DNA of 64,000 bases from Curvibacter sp. (GTDB lineage Bacteria; Pseudomonadota; Gammaproteobacteria; Burkholderiales; Burkholderiaceae_C), in NCBI GenBank assembly GCA_020621965.1, contig JAHRYV010000004.1:1-64000 (forward strand). Direction: 5' to 3'. The notes beneath the pieces were generated by a model. The model saw only the letters and a program-made list of their open reading frames with translations, ran no database searches and was not told the DNA's origin. How positions within the stretch are numbered: position 1 is the first letter of the stretch; each line of letters starts with the position of its first letter. Position numbers and translations under genes: made by a program. Shown here one piece after another: positions 15,885 through 29,349 of the stretch.

Positions 15885-17326
15885 ATACGACGACGCAAGA
15901 CACCGTGAACCGTGAACTGGCGGCCGGCACCCGCGCCGCGGTGCGGGGTTCAGACTACGTGCTGCCCGTGCCCACCGACGCGCGCCGGGGCCTGGCGCGG
16001 GCCTGGCTGGGCCTGGGCCTGCTGGCGCTGATCGGCTCGGGGGTGTTCTCCATCCTGCTGGTGCTGGCGCGCACCCCGGGCGTGAACCGCCTGCTGCCCG
16101 GCGTGGACTTCTTCCGCATCGCCCTGGTGGTGCACGTCGATCTCTCGGTGCTGGTCTGGTTCGTGGCCGTGGCCGGCCTGCTGTGGAGTGTCAACGGCAC
16201 CCAGACGGGTCTGCGCTGGGGCTGGGGCGCACTGGTGCTGGCGGGCCTGGGCACGGCCCTGATGAGCCTGGCCGCCTTTGTGGCGCCGGGCGAAGCCATC
16301 ATGGCGAACTACATCCCCATGCTCGACAGCCCGATGTTCATCACCGGCACGCTGGTTCTGGGGGCGGGGGTCATGCTGCTGGTGCTGCGCGCCATGCTGG
16401 GCTCGCCCAAGGTCGGGCTGCAGATCGACGGCGCCGGTGCGCTGCGCTTCGGCATCAATGCCGCTTCGGTCGCCACGGCGGTGGCCTTGATGGCCTTCAT
16501 CTGGTCCTACCTGGTGCTGCCTCAGGACCTGGTGGGCAAGGCGTATTACGAGATCCTGTTCTGGGGCGGCGGCCACGCCCTGCAGTTCACCTGGACCTTG
16601 CTGATGCTGGTGGGCTGGCTGTGGCTGGCCAGCGTGTGCGGCGCGCGCATGCCGCTGTCGCCGCGTCTGACGGTGGTCATGTTTGCGCTGGCGCTGGTCA
16701 GTGTCTTTGTCACGCCCTACGCCTATCTGGCCTATGACGTGGCCACGGTCGAGCACCGCAACCTGCACACCTGGGCCATGCGCCTGGGCGGGGGCATCGC
16801 CATTGCGCCGATTGCGTTGGCCGTCGTCATGGGCCTGCGCCACGCCCGCTCGAACGACGACAGCAGCCGGCCGCTGCGTGCCGCGCTGGTCAGCTCGATC
16901 GCGCTGTTCGCCGCCGGCGGCCTGATCGGCGCCATGATCAACGGCAGCAACGTCAAGATTCCGGCGCACTACCATGGCTGCATCGTCGGCGTGACGCTGG
17001 CCTTCATGGGCCTGGTCTACCACCTGCTGCCGCGGCTGGGCTACGGTGTCGTGCGCGGCAGGACCGCCACGCTCCAGCCCTATCTCTACGGCGCCGGGCA
17101 GCTGATGCACATCATCGGCCTGGTCTGGTCCGGGGGCTACGGGGTGCAGCGCAAGGTGGCGGGGAGCGAGCAGGTGCTGCGCAGCACGGCCGAGGTCTTG
17201 GGCATGGGGCTGATGGGGCTGGGCGGTCTGGTGGCCATCATCGGCGGCCTGTTGTTTGTCATCGTTGTCGTGCGGGCCATGTGGCGGCCCGCCGCGACCG
17301 TCCCCTCGGAAGCCGTCGCATCATGA
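15881..17326 (+). CDS. Divergent heme-copper oxidase subunit I homologue with altered CuB site
   Basis: This 481-aa polytopic protein is of the heme-copper superfamily. The low-spin heme His is H85 (VVHVDLSVLVWF), and the C-terminal heme pair is H363/H365 in PAHYHGCIVG. The first CuB His is H232 in WGGGHALQF: the usual HPEVY is gone, and the Tyr position (H+4) is Phe236. The tandem His-His of helix VII is also missing, and the best candidates are H292 and H296 in VEHRNLHTW. It has no subunit II of its own. It is coupled by ATGA overlaps to genes on both sides, including the cytochrome b reductase fusion. It may be a NorB-like NO reductase taking electrons from the b-type partners, or a non-copper heme protein. 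Confidence 0.82.
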   Translation: MNTTTQDTVNRELAAGTRAAVRGSDYVLPVPTDARRGLARAWLGLGLLALIGSGVFSILLVLARTPGVNRLLPGVDFFRIALVVHVDLSVLVWFVAVAGLLWSVNGTQTGLRWGWGALVLAGLGTALMSLAAFVAPGEAIMANYIPMLDSPMFITGTLVLGAGVMLLVLRAMLGSPKVGLQIDGAGALRFGINAASVATAVALMAFIWSYLVLPQDLVGKAYYEILFWGGGHALQFTWTLLMLVGWLWLASVCGARMPLSPRLTVVMFALALVSVFVTPYAYLAYDVATVEHRNLHTWAMRLGGGIAIAPIALAVVMGLRHARSNDDSSRPLRAALVSSIALFAAGGLIGAMINGSNVKIPAHYHGCIVGVTLAFMGLVYHLLPRLGYGVVRGRTATLQPYLYGAGQLMHIIGLVWSGGYGVQRKVAGSEQVLRSTAEVLGMGLMGLGGLVAIIGGLLFVIVVVRAMWRPAATVPSEAVAS

Positions 17327-19215
17327 TTCGTATTCTCCAAGCGGCGCTGCAGTGGCTGTTTCTGCGGGTGGAGGCGCTGTTCAACGCGGCCTTCGGTGTC
17401 CAGCTCAATCCGCTGTACCACCTCGGGGCCATCAGCTTCTTCCTGTTCTGGGTCATCGCCGCCACCGGGTTGTACCTTTACGCCTTCTTCGAAACCGGCG
17501 TGGCCGGTGCCTACGCCTCGGTCGAGTCGATCACGCACGGCCAGTGGTACCTGGGCGGCATCCTGCGCAGCGTGCACCGCTACGCCTCCGACGCCTTCGT
17601 GGTGACCATGCTGCTGCACATGGTGCGTTATTTCGCCTTCGACCGCTACCGCAGCTTCCGCTGGTTCTCATGGGTCACCGGGGTGGTGCTGATCTGGCTG
17701 GTCTACATCTCGGGCATCAACGGCTACATGCTGCCCTGGGACAAGCTGGCCCAGTTCGTCATCGTGGCGACCTTCGAGTGGCTGGACTGGCTGCCGAGCT
17801 TCGGCGGCACGCTGATGCGCAACTTCATCTACCCCAGCAGCGTCAACGACCGCTTCTTCTCCCTGCTGGCCTTCATGCACATCGGCATTCCGCTGCTGGT
17901 GCTGCTCCTGATGTGGATCCACGTGCAACGGGTGCCCAAGGCCGCGACCACGCCGCCGCGGCCGATGGTCATCGGCATCCTGCTGACCCTGCTGGTGATG
18001 GCACTGGCCGTGCCGGTGTTCAGCCAGGGCGGCGCGACGGATCTGAGTGTTGCCGTGACGACGGTGGCGCTGGACTGGTTCTACCTGCCGCTGTTTCCCC
18101 TGCTCAACGAGCAGAACCTGGGCTGGATCTGGGCCGGGGTGCTGGGGCTGTCGGGGCTGATCACGCTGCTGCCCTGGCTGCCGCCGCGCCGCCGGCGCAA
18201 GACGGCGGGTGAATTCCAGCTGACGATTGCCGGCGAGAGCAAGGTGGTGGCCGTGCGCGCCGGCGAGACGCTGCTGGACGCCGGCTTGCGCGACGGGCTG
18301 GCGCTGCCCTATGAATGCCGCAACGGCGGCTGCGGCGTGTGCCTGTGCACGGTCGTGCATGGCAGCGTCGACCACGGCCTGTACCAGCGCGCGGCGCTGA
18401 GCGATGAGATGCGCCTGCAGGGCAAGACCCTGATGTGCTGCGCCACACCCTTGTCCGACCTGGAAATCGAAGTGGAGCAGTCCGCTGCCCGTCCCGCCAG
18501 CGCGGTGCGCGAATACACGGGCCGGGTGGAGGTCATCGAGCGGCTGAGCCCGCAGGTCATCCTGCTGCGCCTGTCCTTGCCCGCGGGCGAGACGATCGAA
18601 TTCGCCGCGGGCCAGTACATCAACTTCGTGCTGGGCGACGGCCAGCGCCGCGCCTTCTCGTTCGCCAATCCGCCGCACACGACGAGCCAGATCGAACTGC
18701 ATGTGCGGCTGATCCCGGGCGGCCGCTTCACGGGCTACGTCTTCAACGAACTCAAGGTCGGCGACAGCCTGCGTTTCGAAGGGCCGCACGGCCATTTCGT
18801 GCTGCAGAGCGGCACGGCGCCGATCATCTTCGTGGCGGGGGCCACGGGCTTCGCGCCGATCAAGAGCATCGTCGAGGATGCGTTCCAGCGCGGCATCCAG
18901 CGCCCGATGTGGCTGTACTGGGGTGTGCGCGAACTCTCCGATCTGTACCTGAAGGATCTGGCCGAGGCCTGGCAGCGCGAGCATGCGGACTTCCACTTCG
19001 TCCCGGTGCTGTCCGATCTGGCACCCGCCGACCCCTGGCCCGGCCGGCGCGGCCTGGTGCATGAGGCCATCCTGCAGGACTTTCCCGATCTGGACGGCCA
19101 CGAGGTCTATGTCTGCGGCTCGGCGCGTATGGTCGAATCGGCGATCCCGGCCTTCCTGGCCCAGGGACTGAGCGACGAAGCCTGTTTCTCGGACGCCTTC
19201 CTGCCCTCGCGCTGA
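17323..19215 (+). CDS. Cytochrome b - [2Fe-2S] - FAD/NAD(P) reductase fusion protein
   Basis: This is a 630-aa fusion. Residues 20-290 are a cytochrome b domain, clearly paralogous to the one at 13808, with H85/H99 and H186/H200. Residues 295-385 are a plant-type ferredoxin with C332, C337, C340 and C372. Residues 396-630 form a ferredoxin-NADP reductase module with the FAD motif RAFSFANPP (443-451), the nucleotide motif AGATGFAPIKS (505-515) and VCGSARM. The order resembles a phenol hydroxylase/CDP-deoxyglucoseen reductase attached to a quinone- or heme-reducing cytochrome b. It should carry electrons from NAD(P)H via FAD and 2Fe-2S into b hemes. It starts within the stop of the previous gene (ATGA) and is the last gene of the operon. 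Confidence 0.88.
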   Translation: MIRILQAALQWLFLRVEALFNAAFGVQLNPLYHLGAISFFLFWVIAATGLYLYAFFETGVAGAYASVESITHGQWYLGGILRSVHRYASDAFVVTMLLHMVRYFAFDRYRSFRWFSWVTGVVLIWLVYISGINGYMLPWDKLAQFVIVATFEWLDWLPSFGGTLMRNFIYPSSVNDRFFSLLAFMHIGIPLLVLLLMWIHVQRVPKAATTPPRPMVIGILLTLLVMALAVPVFSQGGATDLSVAVTTVALDWFYLPLFPLLNEQNLGWIWAGVLGLSGLITLLPWLPPRRRRKTAGEFQLTIAGESKVVAVRAGETLLDAGLRDGLALPYECRNGGCGVCLCTVVHGSVDHGLYQRAALSDEMRLQGKTLMCCATPLSDLEIEVEQSAARPASAVREYTGRVEVIERLSPQVILLRLSLPAGETIEFAAGQYINFVLGDGQRRAFSFANPPHTTSQIELHVRLIPGGRFTGYVFNELKVGDSLRFEGPHGHFVLQSGTAPIIFVAGATGFAPIKSIVEDAFQRGIQRPMWLYWGVRELSDLYLKDLAEAWQREHADFHFVPVLSDLAPADPWPGRRGLVHEAILQDFPDLDGHEVYVCGSARMVESAIPAFLAQGLSDEACFSDAFLPSR

Positions 19216-19227
19216 GGCCGGCCGGGC

Positions 19228-20574
19228 TCAGTCCCGTGCCGGGGCCGGGCGCGGCCCATCCAGTGCGTACACGGCCTCGACCTGCGCCAGGGCCACGCGG
19301 CGTAGCTCGCGCAGCGTGGCCGTGTCCAGCAGCCGCACGTCGCCCTGGGCCTCGCGTGTGGCCAGCACGGCCCGCCGCCCGCCGGCCGCGAAACTGACCG
19401 GGGCCCAGCGGCGTCCGGCTTCGCGCAGCGTGGTCACGAGGTGCAGGTCGGTCTTGTCCAGCAGCAGCACGGTGTCCGACGATGCGTCGACGGTGGCGTG
19501 CAGCCAGAGCTGTGTGACAGCGGGGTGGCTGCGCACGGTGTCGACGCCGCGCAGCGTCGCCAGGCGCTCGGGATGCAGCTGCCAGCGGCCGGCCTCCATC
19601 AGGACGACCCGGCCTTGCGGCTGGGTGGGCAGGGCCAGCCATGACGCGTCACCCACCGTGTAGGCCACACCGGCCCAGGGCGCCGGTCGCCCGGGCAGCG
19701 CGTGGCTCGTGATGCGCCGGCGGATGTCCAGGTTGAGAATCTCCACAGTCGTCGCGCCGGAGGCAGCCGCCGGCGCCGCTTGCGGCGATGGCGTCACCAG
19801 CAGGTGGCGCAGGGAGGTGTCTGCCAGCAGCACCTGCAGCGGTTGCGGCAGCGGGGTGCGGCGCACCCCCAGGAAACCGGCGGTGGCGATGGCCTCCGCC
19901 ATGCGGTAGTCATGCACCAGCCCGTCGTAGATCGGCTCGGCCGTGGGGTTGTAGGACAGCTCCCACAGCTCGGGTAGCGTCTCGAAGGCCACCACAAAAC
20001 TCCGGCGCGTTTCGGAATGCCAGACGCCGGCGACGGCGGAATCCGCGCCACCGGTCAGGGCCATGGTCCGGTAGCTGCGCACGAGCTGCAGCTGTGCGTC
20101 CAGCAGCACCAGACTGTGCGGCCGGGTGTGTCCCGCCAGCAGCCAGCGGCCATCGGCCGACAAGGCCAGACCGCTCAAGGCCAGGCCCGTGCGTGTGCGC
20201 TGCAGCGCGCCGAACTGCTGCAGGTCCAGCCGCAGCACCCAGCCGTCGGCCGCAGCGGCAAAGACAAAACGTCCGTCGGGCGAGCGCAGGGGTGTGCCCT
20301 GCAGGGCCTGCGGCAGGCGGCAGCGCCCCAGGGTGGCCAGGGTCGCGGCATCCAACACCAGCAGTTCATGGCCGGCCTCGCGCACGGCCAGCACGAGGTC
20401 GGCCCCGGCCAGCGACGCGGCCTGGCCCGCGCCGGCTTCGCAGGCCTGGGTCTCGATGCCTGAATGTCGGATATCGGCATCGCGCCAGACGCCTTGCTCA
20501 GCGCCCGCCGGTGCTGAAAACGACAGCGCCAGAAACAGAAATGGGGCCCACCAAGGTGCGCCCCATCGTTGCAT
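19228..20574 (-). CDS. nirF: NirF-like cytochrome d1-domain protein (d1-heme biosynthesis)
   Basis: This 448-aa periplasmic protein has a signal peptide (FLFLALSFSAPAGA) and a beta-propeller like the d1 domain of NirS, but no CxxCH motif. Phrases such as VAFETLPELWELSYNPTAEPIYDGLVHDY match NirF, which works in the late steps of heme d1 synthesis. It is longer than typical NirF (about 390-400 aa) because of extra loops, for example an Ala-rich stretch near PQAAPAAASGA. It is third in nirS-nirM-nirF and convergent with the fusion operon, with only 12 bp between the stops. ATG 20574 gives a good signal peptide. Confidence 0.8.
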   Translation of the reverse strand: MQRWGAPWWAPFLFLALSFSAPAGAEQGVWRDADIRHSGIETQACEAGAGQAASLAGADLVLAVREAGHELLVLDAATLATLGRCRLPQALQGTPLRSPDGRFVFAAAADGWVLRLDLQQFGALQRTRTGLALSGLALSADGRWLLAGHTRPHSLVLLDAQLQLVRSYRTMALTGGADSAVAGVWHSETRRSFVVAFETLPELWELSYNPTAEPIYDGLVHDYRMAEAIATAGFLGVRRTPLPQPLQVLLADTSLRHLLVTPSPQAAPAAASGATTVEILNLDIRRRITSHALPGRPAPWAGVAYTVGDASWLALPTQPQGRVVLMEAGRWQLHPERLATLRGVDTVRSHPAVTQLWLHATVDASSDTVLLLDKTDLHLVTTLREAGRRWAPVSFAAGGRRAVLATREAQGDVRLLDTATLRELRRVALAQVEAVYALDGPRPAPARD

Positions 20575-20603
20575 CGCTGAGTGCAGGCAGTATGCCCGGC
20601 TGG

Positions 20604-20909
20604 TCACGACTTGAGGATGAACTCGACCGCTGCTTTCAGGTCGGCGTCGTTGATCTTGTCGGGACCATTGGGCGACATGGGGATCGGGCCGAAGGACCCG
20701 GACCCGCCCTTGCGGACCTTCTGCACCAGCTTGTCGGTGGCGGCCTGCCCCTTGTACTTGGCGGCGATGTCCTTGAAGGACGGCCCCACCAGCTTCTTGT
20801 CCTTGGTATGGCAGGCCATGCAGCCGGCCTTGTTCAGGGCTTCTTCGGGGGTGGCGGCCTGCGCGCCGAAGGCGAGCGCAAGGGCCGGAACGATGAAGAG
20901 GAATCTCAT
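20604..20909 (-). CDS. nirM: Cytochrome c551 type electron donor (NirM-like)
   Basis: This is a 101-aa periplasmic class I cytochrome c with a signal peptide (FLFIVPALALAFGAQA), heme motif CMACH, the KLVGPSFKDIAAKY stretch, and a Met ligand in GPIPMSPN. It matches the short cytochrome c551 family that donates electrons to cytochrome cd1. The order nirS then cytochrome c then nirF is that of classical nir operons, which supports the NirM call over NirC. The start MRFLFIV at 20909 is chosen for its signal peptide. Confidence 0.88.
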   Translation of the reverse strand: MRFLFIVPALALAFGAQAATPEEALNKAGCMACHTKDKKLVGPSFKDIAAKYKGQAATDKLVQKVRKGGSGSFGPIPMSPNGPDKINDADLKAAVEFILKS

Positions 20910-20945
20910 GGATATGACTCCAGAATAAGTGGTTTGCACATGGCA

Positions 20946-20973
20946 CAGATGCCACCCGGTGGGGTGGCATCTG
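20946..20973 (-). other. Intercistronic hairpin between nirS and nirM
   Basis: An 11-bp perfect stem (CAGATGCCACC with GGTGGCATCTG) has a 6-base loop and begins 13 bases after the nirS stop. No T-run follows, so it is more likely an mRNA stability or processing element than a full terminator. It would allow different amounts of NirS and NirM. Confidence 0.7.
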
Positions 20974-20985
20974 CGGCTTTGCCTA

Positions 20986-25306
<4,321 letters not shown>

Positions 25307-25309
25307 CGC

Positions 25310-26287
25310 TTATTCGACCTTGATGCCGCGCTCGGCAATGATCTTGCCCAGCGTGGCCGTGTCGGTCTTGATGCGCAGGGCCAGTGCCTCGGCGGAGCCG
25401 CCCGTCACCTGCCAGCCCTGCTGGAACAACTTCTGCCGCACCTCGGGCGAACGTGCGATCTCGCTGAACAGGGCCGACAGCCGGGCGACGACCGGCTTGG
25501 GCAGGGAGGCCGGGCCGGCCACCGCGTTCCAGATCTCGAGCTGGAAATCCTTCACGCCGGCCTCGGCCAGGCTCGGCAGCTCGGGCACCAGGGTGCTGCG
25601 ACCGGCCGAGGTCACGCCCAGCACCTTGACCTTGCCGGCGCGCGCCTGCGCCATGGCCAGGCCCGGCGGCAGCATGGAGAGCTGGATCTGGCCGCCCACC
25701 ATGGCGGTCACCACCTGCGGGTAGCCGGGGTAGGGCACGTGCACCGGTGCCATCTGCACGCGGGCTTTCAGCAATTCCATGCCGATGTGGCCCACGGTGC
25801 CGATGCCGGGCGAGCCGTAACTCCATTTGTCGCCGCTGGCGCGCGCGGCGGCCAGGAACTCGGCCGCGTTGCTGCCCGGCGCGTCGGCCGGCGCTGCCAG
25901 CACCAGCGGCGCGGTGCCGATCAGGCTGATTGGCGCCAGGTCGCGCGAGGGCTCATAGGGCGTTTTCGGATTGAGCAGTTTGGCGATGGTCAGGTTGCCG
26001 TTGATCATCACGCCAAGGGTGTGACCATCGGTGGCCTTGGCCACCATGTCGGCGGCGATATTGCCGCCCGCGCCGGGTTTGTTCTCCACGATCACCGGCT
26101 GGCCCAGCGCCTTGCTCAGTGGCTCGGCCAGCGTGCGCGCCACCAGGTCGGGTGAGGTGCCGGCCGGAAAACCGACCAGGATCTTCACCGTCTTGGTGGG
26201 CCAGGCCTGCGCTTGCGTGCCGAAGGCGAGGGTGGCCAGGCCGAGCGCCAGCAGGGTGCGCCGCAGGGGAGAAGGGGAGAGCCGCAT
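25310..26287 (-). CDS. Bug family tripartite tricarboxylate transporter substrate-binding protein (TctC)
   Basis: This 325-aa periplasmic solute-binding protein has a signal peptide (LLALGLATLAFGTQAQA) and the family start WPTKTVKILVGFPAGTSPDLVAR, followed by NKPGAGGNIAADMVAKA and the YGSPGIGTVGHIGMELL region. Bug proteins bind carboxylates or other small acids and are greatly expanded in Burkholderiales. No transporter membrane genes (tctAB) are adjacent, so it is an orphan copy. It is convergent with the TonB receptor, 3 bp apart. Confidence 0.93.
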   Translation of the reverse strand: MRLSPSPLRRTLLALGLATLAFGTQAQAWPTKTVKILVGFPAGTSPDLVARTLAEPLSKALGQPVIVENKPGAGGNIAADMVAKATDGHTLGVMINGNLTIAKLLNPKTPYEPSRDLAPISLIGTAPLVLAAPADAPGSNAAEFLAAARASGDKWSYGSPGIGTVGHIGMELLKARVQMAPVHVPYPGYPQVVTAMVGGQIQLSMLPPGLAMAQARAGKVKVLGVTSAGRSTLVPELPSLAEAGVKDFQLEIWNAVAGPASLPKPVVARLSALFSEIARSPEVRQKLFQQGWQVTGGSAEALALRIKTDTATLGKIIAERGIKVE

Positions 26288-26302
26288 GGTGTGTGATCCT
26301 CA

Positions 26303-26340
26303 AAGAAAAAGGCCCCGGACCTTCAGCAGGTCAGGGGCCT
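26303..26340 (-). terminator. Intrinsic terminator of rpoH
   Basis: Read on the minus strand, a 12-bp stem with one mismatch (AGGCCCCTGACC with GGTCCGGGGCCT) has a 7-base loop and is followed by five T. It lies just after the rpoH stop and before the Bug gene. Confidence 0.8.
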
Positions 26341-26357
26341 GTCGGACGCGATGAAAG

Positions 26358-27298
<941 letters not shown>

Positions 27299-27327
27299 CG
27301 CAGTACTCCTCCATTCATGTTTCTATA

Positions 27328-27354
27328 TTAGCACTCCATTTGAGAGAGTGCTAA
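27328..27354. promoter_or_regulatory. CIRCE operator (HrcA binding site) upstream of rpoH
   Basis: This is a perfect inverted repeat, TTAGCACTC - 9 bases - GAGTGCTAA, identical to the CIRCE consensus. It lies 29 bp before the rpoH start. HrcA/CIRCE control of rpoH has been predicted in betaproteobacteria. It would place the sigma-32 regulon under HrcA as well. Confidence 0.93.
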
Positions 27355-27549
27355 TCCACACGGTCCATCAGGGTGCCGGCCCTGACCGGTCGGCCCCGAT
27401 ATGGGCAACTGTACATAAGATCAGTGTTTGGCCGAAAAGTTCCCGGGCCTGCGAGGTTGCGTCCGGCCTGCCGGGCCATTCAGTTTTTTTGAATCTGATC
27501 ATCAACCTGATTCAAAATAAAGACGCCGGTACGGCCTAAACTGCAGCGC

Positions 27550-28110
27550 ATGACCGCGACAACCAACCCCACCCGCTACAGCGCCACCGCCATCGCCCTG
27601 CACTGGCTGCTGGGTGTGACGCTGGTGGCCCTGTTCGTCCTGGGCCTGTACATGACCAGCCTGCCGTTCTCGCCGCAGCGCCTCAAGCTCTACAACTGGC
27701 ACAAATGGGCCGGGGCGGTGGTGTTGACGCTGTCCTTCGTGCGGCTGGCCTGGCGCCTCACGCATCGGCCGCCGGCGCTGCCGGCCGCCGTGGCCGCAGC
27801 CATGCCCACCTGGCAGCACTGGGCCCACCATGGCACGCACCACGCGCTGTACCTGCTGTTCTTCGCCGTGCCGCTGCTGGGCTGGGCCTACAGTTCGGCG
27901 GCCGGTTTCCCCATCGTGGTCTTTGGCGTGCTGCCGCTGCCCGACTTCGTGGCGCCGGACAAGGCCCTGGCCGAACTCATCAAACCCTGGCACGGTTATG
28001 CCGCCTATGCCATGGCCGCCCTGGTGGCGCTGCACGTGGCCGCCGCCCTGAAACACCAGTTCATCGACGGTGACGGCCTGCTGGCACGCATGCTGCCGGG
28101 CCGGCGCTGA
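27550..28110 (+). CDS. Cytochrome b561 family protein
   Basis: This 186-aa, four-helix, di-heme b membrane protein is of the prokaryotic b561 (YodB) type. The heme histidines lie in ALHWLLG, YNWHKWAGA, PWHGYAAY and ALHVAAALKHQF. It probably moves electrons between the quinone pool and a periplasmic acceptor. It starts an operon with two yceI genes, 23 bp before the first; b561-YceI pairs are common in proteobacteria. Confidence 0.92.
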   Translation: MTATTNPTRYSATAIALHWLLGVTLVALFVLGLYMTSLPFSPQRLKLYNWHKWAGAVVLTLSFVRLAWRLTHRPPALPAAVAAAMPTWQHWAHHGTHHALYLLFFAVPLLGWAYSSAAGFPIVVFGVLPLPDFVAPDKALAELIKPWHGYAAYAMAALVALHVAAALKHQFIDGDGLLARMLPGRR

Positions 28111-28133
28111 ACCCCAGCCCTGAAAGAAACCCC

Positions 28134-28709
28134 ATGAAGCTCGTCCGCCCGCTCGCCACCATCCTTTTGGCCGCCGCCGCCCTGGGCGCCGCCAGCCACG
28201 CCCTGGCGCAGCAGAAATTGCTGCCCGCACAGAGCGAAATCGCCTTCGTCAGCAAGCAGATGGGTGTGCCGGTCGAAGGCCACTTCAAGAAATTCGACGC
28301 CCAGATCGGCTTCAACCCCGCCAAGCCGGAAACCAGCAAGATCGCCTTCACCGTGGACACCGGCAGCGCCAGCCTGGGCGTGCCCGAGACCGACGCCGAG
28401 CTGCCCAAGGCCGTCTGGTTCAACGTGCCCAAGTTCCCGCAAGCCACCTTCCAGTCCAGCGCCGTCAAGCGCGTGGCCCCGGGCAAGTTCGAAGTGGCCG
28501 GCAAGCTGACCATCAAGGGCAACAGCCACGACGTGCTGGTGCCCGTCACGCTCACGCAGGCCGGTGGCACCACCACCGCCACCGGCGTCTTTGTCATCAA
28601 GCGCCTGGTCTTCAAGATCGGCGAAGGCGAGTGGTCCGACACCTCCATGGTGGCCGACGACGTGCAAGTGAAATTCAAGCTCGCCCTCGCCGGCGTGGCC
28701 AAGCTGTAA
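28134..28709 (+). CDS. YceI family periplasmic protein (first copy)
   Basis: This 191-aa lipocalin-like isoprenoid-binding fold protein has a signal peptide (ILLAAAALGAASHALA). YceI features are QSEIAFVSKQMGVPVEGHFKKFDAQIGF, ATFQSSAVKRV and VAGKLTIKGNSHDV. YceI proteins bind polyisoprenoids such as quinones in the periplasm, but the role is not well defined. The signature of the second copy differs (SHTYATFEISHFGTS), so the two are old paralogues. Confidence 0.92.
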   Translation: MKLVRPLATILLAAAALGAASHALAQQKLLPAQSEIAFVSKQMGVPVEGHFKKFDAQIGFNPAKPETSKIAFTVDTGSASLGVPETDAELPKAVWFNVPKFPQATFQSSAVKRVAPGKFEVAGKLTIKGNSHDVLVPVTLTQAGGTTTATGVFVIKRLVFKIGEGEWSDTSMVADDVQVKFKLALAGVAKL

Positions 28710-28751
28710 ACCTCACCCCTGTCACCTCAACCTTCTCAAGGAACCCTCACC

Positions 28752-29327
28752 ATGCGCACTTCTCTGCTCGCCTTTGCCGCTGCCGCCACCCTGGCGACCG
28801 GCGCCGCCCACGCCCAGTCGGCCAGCTACGCCATCGACCCCAGCCACACCTACGCCACCTTCGAGATCAGCCACTTCGGCACCTCCACCAACCGTGGTCG
28901 CTGGGACAAGAAGCAGGGCACCGTGCAGCTGGACAAGGCTGGCAAGAGCGGCAAGGTGGAACTGACCATCGACGTCGCCTCCATCAGCACCGGCTCGGCC
29001 GCCTTCGACAAGCACCTGCGCAGCGCCGACCTGTTCAACACCGACGTGCACCCCACCGCCACCTTCACGGCCGACAAGTTCAGCTTCAACGGCGACAAGG
29101 TCACCGAAGTGGCCGGCACCCTGACCCTGCTGGGCAAGACCAACCCCGTGGTGCTCAAGGCCAGCAACTTCAGCTGCTACCAGAGCCCCATGCTCAAGCG
29201 CGAAGTCTGCGGCGGCGACTTCGAGACCACCATCGACCGCACCGCCTACGGCATGAACTACGGCGTCCAGTGGGGCTTCCCCAAGGACGTGCGCGTGGTC
29301 ATCCAGGTCGAAGCCATCAAGCAGTAA
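28752..29327 (+). CDS. YceI family periplasmic protein (second copy)
   Basis: This is a 191-aa exported protein (signal peptide TSLLAFAAAATLATGAAHA) with the classic YceI entry YAIDPSHTYATFEISHFG, followed by FNTDVHPTATFTADKFSF. Two Cys (FSCYQSP and EVCGGDF) may form a disulfide. It is 42 bp after the first copy. A terminator follows. Confidence 0.92.
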   Translation: MRTSLLAFAAAATLATGAAHAQSASYAIDPSHTYATFEISHFGTSTNRGRWDKKQGTVQLDKAGKSGKVELTIDVASISTGSAAFDKHLRSADLFNTDVHPTATFTADKFSFNGDKVTEVAGTLTLLGKTNPVVLKASNFSCYQSPMLKREVCGGDFETTIDRTAYGMNYGVQWGFPKDVRVVIQVEAIKQ

Positions 29328-29349
29328 ATCCTGCGGGCTTCAATCGGAC

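Noticed and set aside
9590-19215. Reading the operon as a standard cbb3 oxidase
   Set aside because: There are no CcoO or CcoP type cytochrome c subunits and no CcoQ motif. A CuA subunit II is present instead, and neither subunit I has the cbb3 Tyr arrangement.
27360-27549. Possible small gene between CIRCE and cytochrome b561
   Set aside because: Short frames exist, but none has a ribosome site, typical codon use or recognisable product.
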